From: Pseudomonadota bacterium
GTDB lineage: Bacteria; Pseudomonadota; Gammaproteobacteria; Burkholderiales; Burkholderiaceae
Length of the DNA stretch: 15,849 nucleotides
Direction: 5' to 3'
NCBI GenBank assembly: GCA_023441105.1
Contig: JAEZQX010000443.1
Location: forward strand, 1 to 15,849
A program made the translations under genes and the position numbers. Of the stretch, positions 1 through 7,288 are shown in pieces. Below the pieces are notes generated by a model that ran no database searches, was not told the origin of the DNA, and saw only the letters and a program-made list of their open reading frames with translations. The number at the start of each line of letters is the position of its first letter. The stretch's first letter is position 1.

Positions 1-52
1 GCGCGGGGCTGTCGGCCGGCCGGCCGGCAAGGCGTTCGAATTCCGCACGCAT
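1..52 (-). CDS. Partial unidentified gene, last visible gene of the fdh operon
   Basis: Only about 17 N-terminal codons are visible (MRAEFERLAGRPADSPA) before the window edge. The ATG lies 8 bases after the stop of the DUF3305 gene on the same strand, so it is probably the next cistron of the formate dehydrogenase operon. No strong Shine-Dalgarno is present in the short gap, so the true start could differ. DUF3305 genes often sit beside DUF3306, FdhE/FdhD or ferredoxin-type genes, but the visible residues do not let me choose any of these. The codons for the AGRPA stretch form an iterated GGCC/CCGG run at about 13-27. Confidence 0.4.
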   Translation of the reverse strand, partial: MRAEFERLAGRPADSPA

Positions 53-60
53 GCCGGCGC

Positions 61-501
61 TCAGCCGTGCTCCCGCCCGCGGCGCCCGCGCGGCCGGTAG
101 TTGTCCTGCAGGTAGCGTCCGAGCCAATGATGGATCGCGCCGTGCATTGGCAGGCCGCCGGCGGCATCCCCGGAGTCGAGCATGCGCGCGCCTTCGGCGT
201 AGCTGACCGTCGCCGCGACGGCGGCGGCTTTGCCGGCATCCTCGTGCCACAGGACGAAGACCTTGGGCTCCGGAGCGACCCAATTCTCGAAGTAGCCGTC
301 GATCTCGCCAGGCGTCAGCTCGAGGCACAAGCCGCTCATCAAGCAGGTCTCGCGGTCCTGCGCGGTGCCGACCGGATGCACCATGCGCCCGGCCTCCTGC
401 CACGGGAGTGCGGCCAACGGATGCCAACGCGCCTGGTCCCACGGGTGCGTCGCCTGGCGGCGCTCCATCACGATGGCGATCGGCAGCCGTGGTCGTTCCA
501 T
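61..501 (-). CDS. DUF3305 domain protein of formate dehydrogenase cluster
   Basis: A 146-residue protein beginning MERPRLPIAIVMERR and continuing with HPWDQARWHPLAA, which resembles the start of DUF3305 proteins. These small uncharacterised proteins are commonly encoded next to Mo/W formate dehydrogenases in proteobacteria; their biochemical role is not established. No signal peptide, membrane segment or cysteine cluster is seen, so a cytoplasmic accessory role in enzyme maturation is the natural guess, but it is a guess. The ATG at 501 is chosen because the family motif starts there and it lies 4 bases after the stop of the preceding lipoprotein gene. An in-frame ATG at 546 would overlap that gene by about 40 bases and adds residues not expected for the family. 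Confidence 0.8.
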   Translation of the reverse strand: MERPRLPIAIVMERRQATHPWDQARWHPLAALPWQEAGRMVHPVGTAQDRETCLMSGLCLELTPGEIDGYFENWVAPEPKVFVLWHEDAGKAAAVAATVSYAEGARMLDSGDAAGGLPMHGAIHHWLGRYLQDNYRPRGRRGREHG

Positions 502-505
502 TGTG

Positions 506-1228
506 TCACTGCCCGTGCTTGTAGGCATCAGAGGGCAGCGAGGCACCCGATGCTTCCGGCGACTGCTCCTGGGACTGCTTCACATCCTCGCTGGCAGGCG
601 CGCTGCCGTACTTCTCGCTGCGTGGCGGCTGCTGCGCCGGTGCCGCCCGCGAGCCGTCCACCGCGTCTCCTGGGGCGCCGCCGGCCTGACCCTGCGGCCG
701 CTCGCGCCAGCGGACAGCGGCCCGATCCATGGCGGCGACGAGCTGTTGCTGCTGCCGCTCGGCCGCGGCCTTGGCGGCTTCCTTGGCGGCCGCTTCCCTG
801 CTTGCCGCTTCCTTGTCTGCCGCTTCCTTGTTGGCGGAGCCGCCAGGACGATCCGGTTTCGCATCGCCGGCTGCGTCGGTGCCGGGTCGGGTGTCGGAAG
901 TCGACTGGCCGGGCCGATCGGAGGCAGCCTGCGAGCCGGTCGCGCCGCCCATGTTGGGGCCGCCGGTCGTGCCGCCCGCTCCCTGGGGGATGCCGGGCGT
1001 GCCTTCCGGCCCATCGGAACCGGCTGTGCCGGCCCCCCTGGTCCGCGCAATCACCTCGCCGCTGGTCGCTCCGCCGGCGATGATGTGACCGGGCACGCCG
1101 CTCTGCTGCGCAGCAGACGCGTCATCACGCTCGCCACTGCAGCCCGCCAGGGCGAGCATGGTGCCTACGACCAGCGTGCGCGGCACTGCGGCGATGAGGT
1201 CGGACGATGAATGCGCTGCAATCTTCAT
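506..1228 (-). CDS. Low-complexity lipoprotein with KEAAx pentapeptide repeats, in fdh operon
   Basis: A 240-residue protein I do not recognise. The N-terminus has a basic start, a hydrophobic stretch and a lipobox LALAGC with the lipidated Cys at residue 30; Ser at +2 would favour outer-membrane sorting by the E. coli rule. Residues about 40-130 are Gly/Thr/Ser/Asp-rich and probably disordered. Residues 133-158 are four pentapeptides of the form KEAAx followed by Ala/Glu/Arg and Gln4, predicted to be a charged helix or coiled coil. Residues after 180 are again Gly/Pro/Ala/Ser-rich. The ATG lies 3 bases after the fdhC stop, with a GGAG inside the fdhC end, and the stop lies 4 bases before the DUF3305 start, so it is co-transcribed with the formate dehydrogenase genes. 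Its function is unknown; a tether or assembly factor near the cell envelope is possible. Confidence 0.75.
   Translation of the reverse strand: MKIAAHSSSDLIAAVPRTLVVGTMLALAGCSGERDDASAAQQSGVPGHIIAGGATSGEVIARTRGAGTAGSDGPEGTPGIPQGAGGTTGGPNMGGATGSQAASDRPGQSTSDTRPGTDAAGDAKPDRPGGSANKEAADKEAASREAAAKEAAKAAAERQQQQLVAAMDRAAVRWRERPQGQAGGAPGDAVDGSRAAPAQQPPRSEKYGSAPASEDVKQSQEQSPEASGASLPSDAYKHGQ
774..833 (-). repeat. Four 15-bp tandem repeats inside lipoprotein gene
   Basis: Four imperfect 15-base units (774-788, 789-803, 804-818, 819-833; plus-strand core gccgcttccttg) encode the pentapeptides NKEAA, DKEAA, SREAA and AKEAA on the minus strand. The unit length is a multiple of three, so gain or loss of copies would change the helix length without a frameshift. 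The first three bases of the peptide unit vary most, the core least. Confidence 0.85.
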
Positions 1229-1231
1229 GAC

Positions 1232-2365
1232 CTACTCCGTCGGCCGCAGGCCCAGGTCGGGCCGTCCGATGGGCGGCGTCTCGGAGGGACGGTGGCGCCG
1301 GGGCCCGGAAGCACGCCCCTCCGGCAGGCCGGCACCGGCGGATTCACCGACCACTTCCTCGTACCAGGCCTCGTGGTGGTGCCGCGCCCAGGCTTCGTCG
1401 ACCTTGCCGTGGCGCATGCCGCGATAAGTGCCGGGCGTGCCGGCGGTGCCGATATAGATATGCCCCATCGCAAGCGCGATGAACGCGGTGGCGCCGAGCA
1501 GGTGGAGGATGTTCGCCCATTGCTGCTGGTAGCGGGTGGTGCCGATCACGCTGCCGACTTCGCCGAAATAGGGGAAGTCGAGGACCAGGCCGGTGACCGA
1601 CATCAGCAAGCCGAGCAGCGTCACGCCGAACCAGAACCACAGCTTCTCGCCGGCATTGAAGAAGCCGACCCGCGGATGGCCGCGCAGCCCGCCGAGTTTC
1701 CGTACCCAGTCCCAGTCCAGCCGGCTGAAGAAGTTCCGTCTCAGGAAGGCCAGGAACAGTGCGACGATGCAGACGATGAAGGCCGGCCCGACGAAGTTGT
1801 GGAGGTACTTGCTGCCGATCGCCAGCCATGAGAACGGCGTATGCCCCATCCACGGCAGCAGCAGCTGCTTGCCGAACAGGATGACCAGGCCGGAAAGCGC
1901 CAGCAGGATGAAGGTGATGGCGGTGCTCCAGTGGATGAACCGCTCCGCACTGCTGAAGCGCGGCAGGTCACGGCCGGTGGGGGCAGGCGTTCTTGCGGGT
2001 CCGAAGACCTTCCAGACCAGCAGGATCAGCAGCGGTACGGCCACCAGCACCGTTCCTGCCAGCGTCGCGAGCGCGCCGTTGCGCAGCGTGCGCCAGGTGT
2101 TGCCGCCGCGTTGCAGGATGATGTTCTGGTCGGGCATCAGCCCGGGCGGCACGAGGTAGTTGCGGTCGGCATGCTTGCGCCCGGAGGCGGCCGAACCCCA
2201 TCCGGGCGCCGGCTGGTCCTTCTCGATCTGCAGAATCGTCTGTTCTTCGGCATACGCGGGGACCGCGTCATCATGGGGAACCGCTGCTTTCACCGCCGGT
2301 GCGGCCAGCAGCGCCGCGCAGAGCGCGGCTGCGGCGAGCGGCGCACGCAGGTTGGATGCAGGCAT
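1232..2365 (-). CDS. fdhC: Formate dehydrogenase cytochrome b (gamma) subunit
   Basis: A 377-residue FdnI/FdhC-type di-haem cytochrome b that anchors the enzyme in the inner membrane and passes electrons from FdhB to quinone. It has an N-terminal signal peptide (to about residue 28), a periplasmic extension to about 100, then hydrophobic segments near 104-121, 148-170, 189-209, 245-265 and 291-308. Candidate haem ligands are His145 (RFIHWSTA), His189 (KYLHNFVG), His288 (ILHLLGA) and His302 (GHIYIG). NAGEKLWFW near 237-245 is typical of the family. E. coli FdnI is much shorter; this longer form with a cleavable signal and an extension containing GGNTWRTLRNG matches FdhC of three-subunit FdhABC enzymes. 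The start is ATG 2365, preceded by AAGGAGG seven bases away; a TTG at 2371 overlapping the upstream stop is less likely. The last 35 residues are Pro/Arg-rich and poorly conserved in appearance. Confidence 0.93.
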   Translation of the reverse strand: MPASNLRAPLAAAALCAALLAAPAVKAAVPHDDAVPAYAEEQTILQIEKDQPAPGWGSAASGRKHADRNYLVPPGLMPDQNIILQRGGNTWRTLRNGALATLAGTVLVAVPLLILLVWKVFGPARTPAPTGRDLPRFSSAERFIHWSTAITFILLALSGLVILFGKQLLLPWMGHTPFSWLAIGSKYLHNFVGPAFIVCIVALFLAFLRRNFFSRLDWDWVRKLGGLRGHPRVGFFNAGEKLWFWFGVTLLGLLMSVTGLVLDFPYFGEVGSVIGTTRYQQQWANILHLLGATAFIALAMGHIYIGTAGTPGTYRGMRHGKVDEAWARHHHEAWYEEVVGESAGAGLPEGRASGPRRHRPSETPPIGRPDLGLRPTE

Positions 2366-2367
2366 GG

Positions 2368-2616
2368 TCAATCCTCCTTCGGCCGCGGCGGCTGGTCCAT
2401 CCGGCCGTATTCGTTCTGCAGGTGATTGCGATTGGCCAGCGCGGCGTTCCAGGCGAGGCGGTCGTGGCCATAGCGCACCTGCTGCGGCAGGTTGTCGGGC
2501 TTGCCGTCGTAGGCGCCGTTGGCCCAGCCCGGATGCTGTTCGACCTCCAGGCAGCCAGCCAGGGGAAGGATCGCGGCAGCCACCAGGGCAAGGCGCAGCG
2601 GGTGAACACGGGTCAT
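2368..2616 (-). CDS. Small lipoprotein between fdhB and fdhC
   Basis: An 82-residue protein with a signal peptide and lipobox LAGC (Cys22), so the mature part is only about 60 residues, rich in Asn, Gln, Arg and Tyr and without further cysteines. Leu at +2 does not give inner-membrane retention by the E. coli rule. Its ATG overlaps the fdhB stop as ATGA, and its TGA lies just before the fdhC Shine-Dalgarno-driven ATG, so it is translationally embedded between two enzyme subunits. I do not recognise a named family. The mature part contains HPGW (28-31) and ANRNHL (61-66), which echo APGW and ADRNYL in the periplasmic extension of FdhC. It may be an accessory subunit or assembly factor of this formate dehydrogenase; that is inference from position. 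Confidence 0.8.
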   Translation of the reverse strand: MTRVHPLRLALVAAAILPLAGCLEVEQHPGWANGAYDGKPDNLPQQVRYGHDRLAWNAALANRNHLQNEYGRMDQPPRPKED

Positions 2617-3293
2617 GTCGGCAGCCTCCCCGGTCGATTCTGGGTATCGCCTTCGATCACGTTCTTGATGTCCGGCCTGGCAGGCTTGCCGTTGGCGGAA
2701 CCGTTGCCGCCTTCATAGGCGATGTCCCAGCCCCAGAGGTGCGGCCCATAGCCGCGCGTGGCGACCCGCTGCCGATAGATGCCGGCGATGATGTTGGCAT
2801 CGCCGCCGAGCAGGGCCTTGGTGCCGCACTGCTCGGCGCACATCGGCAGCTTGCCTTCGCTGATCCGGTTGCGGCCGTACTTGCGGAATTCCGCTTCCGT
2901 GTTGTCCGGTTCCGGTCCACCGGCGCAGAAGGTGCACTTATCCATCTTGCCGCGGTGATTGAAAAGGCCGGTGGTGGGAAACTGCGGGGCGCCAAAGGGG
3001 CAGGCGAAGTAGCAGTAACCGCAGCCGATGCACAGATCCTTGTCGTGCAGGACGATGCCGTCGACGGTGTGGTAGAAGCAGTCGACCGGGCAGACGGCCA
3101 TGCAGGGGGCATCGGTGCAATGCATGCAGGCCACCGAGACGGACTGCTCGCCGGGCAGGCCGTCGCCGATCGTGACCACCCGCCGACGATTGACCCCCCA
3201 GGGGGTCTCGTTCTCGTTCTTGCACGCCGTGACGCAGCCGTTGCAGTCGATGCAGCGCTCGGTGTCGCAGATGAACTTCATGCGCGCAGGCAT
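2613..3293 (-). CDS. fdhB: Formate dehydrogenase iron-sulfur (beta) subunit
   Basis: A 226-residue ferredoxin-like subunit that carries electrons from FdhA to FdhC on the periplasmic side. Sixteen cysteines form four [4Fe-4S] sets: C14/C17/C20/C24, C56/C59/C64/C68, C88/C91/C94/C98 and C120/C123/C152/C156, the NrfC/DmsB/FdnH pattern. There is no signal peptide, as expected for a subunit exported by Tat in complex with FdhA, and no C-terminal membrane helix, unlike E. coli FdnH; membrane attachment must come from FdhC. The ATG at 3293 has AAGGAGAAG immediately upstream, and the gene lies 11 bases after the fdhA stop. The stop overlaps the next lipoprotein start. Confidence 0.96.
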   Translation of the reverse strand: MPARMKFICDTERCIDCNGCVTACKNENETPWGVNRRRVVTIGDGLPGEQSVSVACMHCTDAPCMAVCPVDCFYHTVDGIVLHDKDLCIGCGYCYFACPFGAPQFPTTGLFNHRGKMDKCTFCAGGPEPDNTEAEFRKYGRNRISEGKLPMCAEQCGTKALLGGDANIIAGIYRQRVATRGYGPHLWGWDIAYEGGNGSANGKPARPDIKNVIEGDTQNRPGRLPT

Positions 3294-3304
3294 GCTCTTC
3301 TCCT

Positions 3305-6196
3305 TCAGCCGTAGGGGGCCAGGCGGCAAAGCGACGCCTTGGTCTCCTGCATCATGGTCACCACGTCGTATCCGTAGGTCCAGCCGGTGTTGATCGCCTC
3401 GCCCAGCACGATCGGTGCCGCGCCCTCGGGATACCTGCCACGCTGGTCCTCGCCCATCCACCAGCCCCCGAAGTGAAACGGCGCCCACACCAGGCCTTGC
3501 GGCACGCGCTCGGTCACCAGCGCGCGGATCTTCAAGCGCGCGCCGGATGGTGTCTCGACCCACACGAAATCGGAGGTGGCGATTCCGGCCTGGCGGGCAT
3601 CGTGCGGATTGACTTCCACGAACATCGCCTGCTGCAATTCGGCGAGCCAGGGATTGGAGCGGGTCTCGTCGCCGCCGCCTTCGTACTCGACCAGCCGCCC
3701 CGACGTCATGATCAGCGGGTAGTCCTTGGAGTAGTCCCGGCGCTGCAGCGAGCGGAACAACGTCGGAAGCCGCCAGAACTTCGCGCGGTCGTCGTAGGTG
3801 GGATAGCGCGCCACCAGGTCGGGTCGCGTCGAAAGCAGCGGCTCGCGGTGCGTCGGCACCGGATCGGGAAAATTCCATACGTGGCAGCGCGCCCGGGCGT
3901 TGCCATAGGGCGAACAGCCATGCTGGATCACGACGCGGATGATGCCGCCGGAGATGTCGGTCTTCCAGTTCTTGCCTTCGGCCTGTGCCTGCTCCTCGGC
4001 GGTGAGGTCGTTCCACCAGCCGAGCTTCTTGAGAAACAGGTGGTCGAACTCCGGATAGCCGATGTCGAGCTCGCTGCCGCGATTGCTCGAGCCGTCACCC
4101 GCGAGCAGGCTCTTGCCGTCGTGCTCGACACCCCAGTTGGCGCGAAATGGCAGCCCGCCTTCCATCACCGGTTTTGACACGTCGTAGAGGATCGGCGTGC
4201 CGGGGTGGCCGAGCTCCGGCGTGCCCCAGCACGGCCAGGGTAGCCCGTAGTACTCGCCCTTGCATGGGCCGTCCTCCGCCATGAGCGTGGTCGGGTTGAA
4301 GGTGTGCTTGTTCTCCATCTGCCGCTTCAGCCGCTCCGGCGAACAGCCGGTGTAGCCGATCGTCCAGCAGGAGCGGTTGATCTCGCGCAGGATGTCCTCG
4401 ATGACCGGCTCGTTGTCGACCACCTTGATGTTCCTGCACAGCTGATCGGCGAAGCCGAACTTTGCGCCGAAGCGATACATGATTTCGTGGTCGCTCCGGC
4501 ATTCGAAGATCGGCTGTATCACCCGTTCCCGCCATTGGATGCTGCGGTTGGAGGCGGTCACCGACCCCTGGGTCTCGAACTGCGTGGTGGCCGGCAGCAG
4601 GTACACGCCGTCGCTGCGACCATGCATGGCGGCGGTCATGGTGGGGTAGGGGTCGATCACCACCAACAGGTCGAGCTTCTGCATGGCTGCCTTCATGTCC
4701 GGCAGCCGGGTCTGGCTGTTGGGCGCGTGGCCCCAATAGACGACGGCACGCAGCGGGTTCGGCTGGTCGACGTATTCCTGCTGCTCGAGGACGCCGTCGA
4801 ACCAGCGCGACACCGTCATGCCGGGCCGCTCCATCAGCTCCTTCGACGCGTAGCGCGACAGCAGCCAGTCGTAGTCGACGCCCCACACCTTGGCGAAGTG
4901 CCGCCAGCTGCCTTCCGACAGGCCGTAGTAGCCGGGCAGCGAGTCCGGGTTGGGCCCCACGTCGGTAGCACCCTGCACGTTGTCGTGGCCGCGATAGATG
5001 TTGGCGCCGCCGCCGGGGACGCCGATGTTGCCTAGCGCCAGCTGCAGGATCGACAGCGCGCGCACGTTGGCGGTGCCGACGTGGTGCTGGGTGATGCCCA
5101 TGCACCAGACCACCGACGACGGCCGGTTCTTAGCCAGGGTCTCGGCGGCGAGCCGGACGTCGGCTTCGGCGATGCCGGTCACCTCCGACACCTTGTCCGG
5201 CGGCCACTTCTTCACTTCCTTGCGCACCTCTTCCATGCCGTAAGTGCGTTGGGCGATGTATTCCTTGTCCTCCCAGCCGTTCTCGAAGATGTGCCACAGC
5301 AATCCCCAGGCGAAGGCGATGTCGGTACCCGGCCGTATCCGCACATACTGATGGGCGAAGCGGGCGGTGCGGGTGAAGCGTGGATCGACCACGATCATCC
5401 TGGCGCCGAGCTCCTTGGCATGCAGGAAGTGCAGCATCGAGATGGGATGCGCCTCGCTCGGATTCGAGCCGATGAACATCACCGCCTTGCTGTGGCTCAG
5501 GTCGTTGAACGAATTGGTCATCGCGCCGTAGCCGTAGGTCTGCGCCACGCCGGCCACGGTCGTGGAATGACAGATCCGGGCCTGGTGATCGGTATTGTTC
5601 GTGCCCCACATCGACACGAACTTGCGCAGCAGGTACGACTGCTCGTTGTTGTGCTTGGAAGAGCCGATCCAGAAGACGGCATCCGGGCCGGCGCGCTCCC
5701 GGATCTGCAACAGGCGGCCGCCGACTTCGTCGATGGCCTGCTCCCACGAGATGCGCTGGTACTTGCCGTTCACCAGCTTCATCGGATAGCGCAGGCGGAG
5801 CTCGCCATGGCCGTGCTCGCGCACCGATGCGCCCTTGGCGCAGTGCGCGCCGAGGTTGAGCGGCGACTCGAACGCCGTCTCCTGCCGGACCCATACCCCG
5901 TTCTCGACGATGGCATTGACCGAGCAGCCGACCGAGCAATGGCTGCAGACGGTGTGCTTCAGCTCGGACCTGGGCGCCGTCGCCGCGGCGGGCGCCGCCT
6001 GGGCATTCGCCGGCTGCATGACGTTCAACGGCAGGTGCCGGCCGGCCACCGCCGCGCCGGCGGCGAGCGCCGAATGGGCAAGCCAGCTGCGGCGGTTCAT
6101 CATGGCAGGACGCTCGAGGTGCTCGAGCTGCCGCAGCAGCATGCCCCGAGCTGCGGTCTCGTCCGCCACCACAGGGCGCTTGCGAACCAGGGTCAT
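3305..6196 (-). CDS. fdhA: Formate dehydrogenase catalytic (alpha) subunit, Tat-exported, Cys type
   Basis: A 963-residue molybdopterin oxidoreductase that oxidises formate to CO2. Residues 34-36 (NRR, then SWLA and an Ala-rich hydrophobic stretch) form a Tat signal, with probable cleavage after the Ala-rich AQA near 67. Cys84, Cys87, Cys91 and Cys119 bind one [4Fe-4S] cluster, followed by Lys121 in AHCAKG. The active site reads ARICHSTTVAG: Cys209-His210 occupy the place of Sec196 in E. coli FdnG and Sec140-His141 in FdhF, so this enzyme does not need selenocysteine. The C-terminal part has the molydopterin dinucleotide-binding fold (PLIMTSGR to the end). The roughly 33 residues before the Tat motif look unusual, but the ATG at 6196 has a strong GAGGAGG site, and similar extended N-termini occur in this FDH group. 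The Mo versus W choice cannot be read from sequence. Confidence 0.96.
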   Translation of the reverse strand: MTLVRKRPVVADETAARGMLLRQLEHLERPAMMNRRSWLAHSALAAGAAVAGRHLPLNVMQPANAQAAPAAATAPRSELKHTVCSHCSVGCSVNAIVENGVWVRQETAFESPLNLGAHCAKGASVREHGHGELRLRYPMKLVNGKYQRISWEQAIDEVGGRLLQIRERAGPDAVFWIGSSKHNNEQSYLLRKFVSMWGTNNTDHQARICHSTTVAGVAQTYGYGAMTNSFNDLSHSKAVMFIGSNPSEAHPISMLHFLHAKELGARMIVVDPRFTRTARFAHQYVRIRPGTDIAFAWGLLWHIFENGWEDKEYIAQRTYGMEEVRKEVKKWPPDKVSEVTGIAEADVRLAAETLAKNRPSSVVWCMGITQHHVGTANVRALSILQLALGNIGVPGGGANIYRGHDNVQGATDVGPNPDSLPGYYGLSEGSWRHFAKVWGVDYDWLLSRYASKELMERPGMTVSRWFDGVLEQQEYVDQPNPLRAVVYWGHAPNSQTRLPDMKAAMQKLDLLVVIDPYPTMTAAMHGRSDGVYLLPATTQFETQGSVTASNRSIQWRERVIQPIFECRSDHEIMYRFGAKFGFADQLCRNIKVVDNEPVIEDILREINRSCWTIGYTGCSPERLKRQMENKHTFNPTTLMAEDGPCKGEYYGLPWPCWGTPELGHPGTPILYDVSKPVMEGGLPFRANWGVEHDGKSLLAGDGSSNRGSELDIGYPEFDHLFLKKLGWWNDLTAEEQAQAEGKNWKTDISGGIIRVVIQHGCSPYGNARARCHVWNFPDPVPTHREPLLSTRPDLVARYPTYDDRAKFWRLPTLFRSLQRRDYSKDYPLIMTSGRLVEYEGGGDETRSNPWLAELQQAMFVEVNPHDARQAGIATSDFVWVETPSGARLKIRALVTERVPQGLVWAPFHFGGWWMGEDQRGRYPEGAAPIVLGEAINTGWTYGYDVVTMMQETKASLCRLAPYG

Positions 6197-6206
6197 GGCT
6201 GCCTCC

Positions 6207-6503
6207 TCAGTACGCCGCGAGGTCGTAGTAGGTCCGGATGTGGGCGGTCTCGTGATAGCTGGCGCATGGCGCCGGCGCCGCAGCCTGCGGTCCGCCCTCG
6301 GCTTCCTGCACCATCGAGGCCCGCGCCGCGGTGGCGGTGATGGCAGCCGCCGGCGCGCAGATCGCCGCCCTCATGAAACGCCGGCGCGGCAGGCTGTCAC
6401 GCGCATCGTCCGGGACCCCGAGGAGCCGATCGTGCGCGTCGGCTTCGGCGGTGGCGGTCCGCTGATGCGGATGGGCGATGCTCGTGGTCATGGGCTTTGA
6501 CAT
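6207..6503 (-). CDS. Small Tat-signal protein of the formate dehydrogenase region (FdhX-like)
   Basis: A 98-residue protein with a twin-arginine signal RRRFMRAA at residues 40-47 followed by an Ala-rich hydrophobic stretch, and a short C-terminal tail ending YHETAHIRTYYDLAAY. This layout fits the small family described as formate dehydrogenase region Tat target (FdhX in some species), almost always encoded just before fdhA. Its role is unknown; an export or maturation partner of FdhA is usually proposed. It begins 11 bases after the chaperone gene stop, with GGAG upstream, and ends 10 bases before fdhA. The roughly 38 residues before the Arg motif are longer than a simple Tat signal needs; Met5 is an alternative start. 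Confidence 0.85.
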   Translation of the reverse strand: MSKPMTTSIAHPHQRTATAEADAHDRLLGVPDDARDSLPRRRFMRAAICAPAAAITATAARASMVQEAEGGPQAAAPAPCASYHETAHIRTYYDLAAY

Positions 6504-6514
6504 CGGATGCTCCG

Positions 6515-7165
6515 TCAGTTCGTGCAGTCGAGGGCAAATGCGCGCCGCTCCGCATCCAGCAACTGCCGGGCGAAGACGGCGACGCAGCGATAGAAGCTCG
6601 CCGGCTGGGCCTGCTCGATGTCGGCCAGGCAGGCAAAGGCCCATGGCTCGAGATGGCGCCTGAAGAAGGCGCGCTGTTCGGCAGGCGACCGGTGTGGATA
6701 GCCGGGCGCGCCGGCGATGAGCAGCCGCATCGTCTCGCACAGCGCGCCGAGGTGATCTTCGGGAACCGTCGCCCGCGAGGAACGGGCGAGCCCCAGCACG
6801 GCGAGATCGGATCGCAACGCCGCCAGCGGCTTCTCCATCATGTAGCCCGACAGGTAGGGAGACGCGTACGGATCCAGCAGCGGCTTGCCGGTGCCTTCGA
6901 ACAGCGCCGCGAATTCGGAGGCTATGGCATCCAGGGGCATGACCGACGCGGCGGCGGTCAGTTGCCGCCAGCTCGCATCGAGCCGGTTGCTGGGAACGCG
7001 GTCGGGCCCTTGCCGATGGGGAGCCGACAGGTCTTGCGCCGCTTCGGCAGTCTGCGCAAGGGTGTCCAGCAGCGCGCGAGTCGGCGGTGCCAGCAGGAGC
7101 GCCGCGACCAGGGCATAGCAATCGGCGCGCAGCAGATCGTCGACAGAGGGTTGCGCCGGCGGCAT
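6515..7165 (-). CDS. TorD-family maturation chaperone for formate dehydrogenase
   Basis: An all-helical cytoplasmic chaperone of the TorD/DmsD family, 216 residues from the ATG at 7165. It would bind the FdhA Tat signal and protect the apoenzyme until cofactor insertion. Seen in sequence: SVDDLLRADCYALVAALLL near the start, EFAALFEG...PYASPYLSG at 84-107, and the family PEDHLG motif at 135-140. First gene of the fdh operon. The start is uncertain: ATG 7165 has no clear Shine-Dalgarno, while an in-frame GTG at 7264 has AAGGA seven bases upstream and would add a 33-residue Pro/Ala-rich leader encoded partly by a tandem repeat. An ATG at 7351 would lie upstream of the predicted promoter and is unlikely. 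Confidence 0.88.
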   Translation of the reverse strand: MPPAQPSVDDLLRADCYALVAALLLAPPTRALLDTLAQTAEAAQDLSAPHRQGPDRVPSNRLDASWRQLTAAASVMPLDAIASEFAALFEGTGKPLLDPYASPYLSGYMMEKPLAALRSDLAVLGLARSSRATVPEDHLGALCETMRLLIAGAPGYPHRSPAEQRAFFRRHLEPWAFACLADIEQAQPASFYRCVAVFARQLLDAERRAFALDCTN

Positions 7166-7238
7166 AGCGTCAGCGACAGTGGCTGGCGTCGGGACGGAGC
7201 GGCGGTGAGCGGCGAAGGGTGCTGCCTGGACCGAGGGG

Positions 7239-7268
7239 GACTGCGGCACGGCGGACTGCGGCACGGCG
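7239..7268. repeat. Perfect 15-bp tandem duplication upstream of chaperone gene
   Basis: Two identical adjacent copies of gactgcggcacggcg (7239-7253 and 7254-7268). It lies in the leader between the predicted sigma-54 start point (about 7277) and the ATG at 7165. If the GTG at 7264 is used, it encodes a repeated Val-Pro-Gln-Ser-Ala peptide. Confidence 0.85.
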
Positions 7269-7288
7269 GGATCCTTGTCGAAAGGGCG

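Noticed and set aside
13..27. Iterated GGCC/CCGG run near the left edge
   Set aside because: Explained as codons for Ala-Gly-Arg-Pro-Ala in the partial gene; too short to be called a repeat element.
67..1083. Long plus-strand open frame opposite the lipoprotein and DUF3305 genes
   Set aside because: High GC leaves antisense frames open; the translation is Arg/Pro-rich without any family motif, whereas the minus-strand genes have a lipobox, a family start and operon spacing.
5081..6340. 419-codon plus-strand open frame opposite fdhA
   Set aside because: It covers the most conserved part of fdhA (Fe-S and active-site motifs), so it is a shadow frame; its His/Arg/Ala-rich translation has no domain signature.
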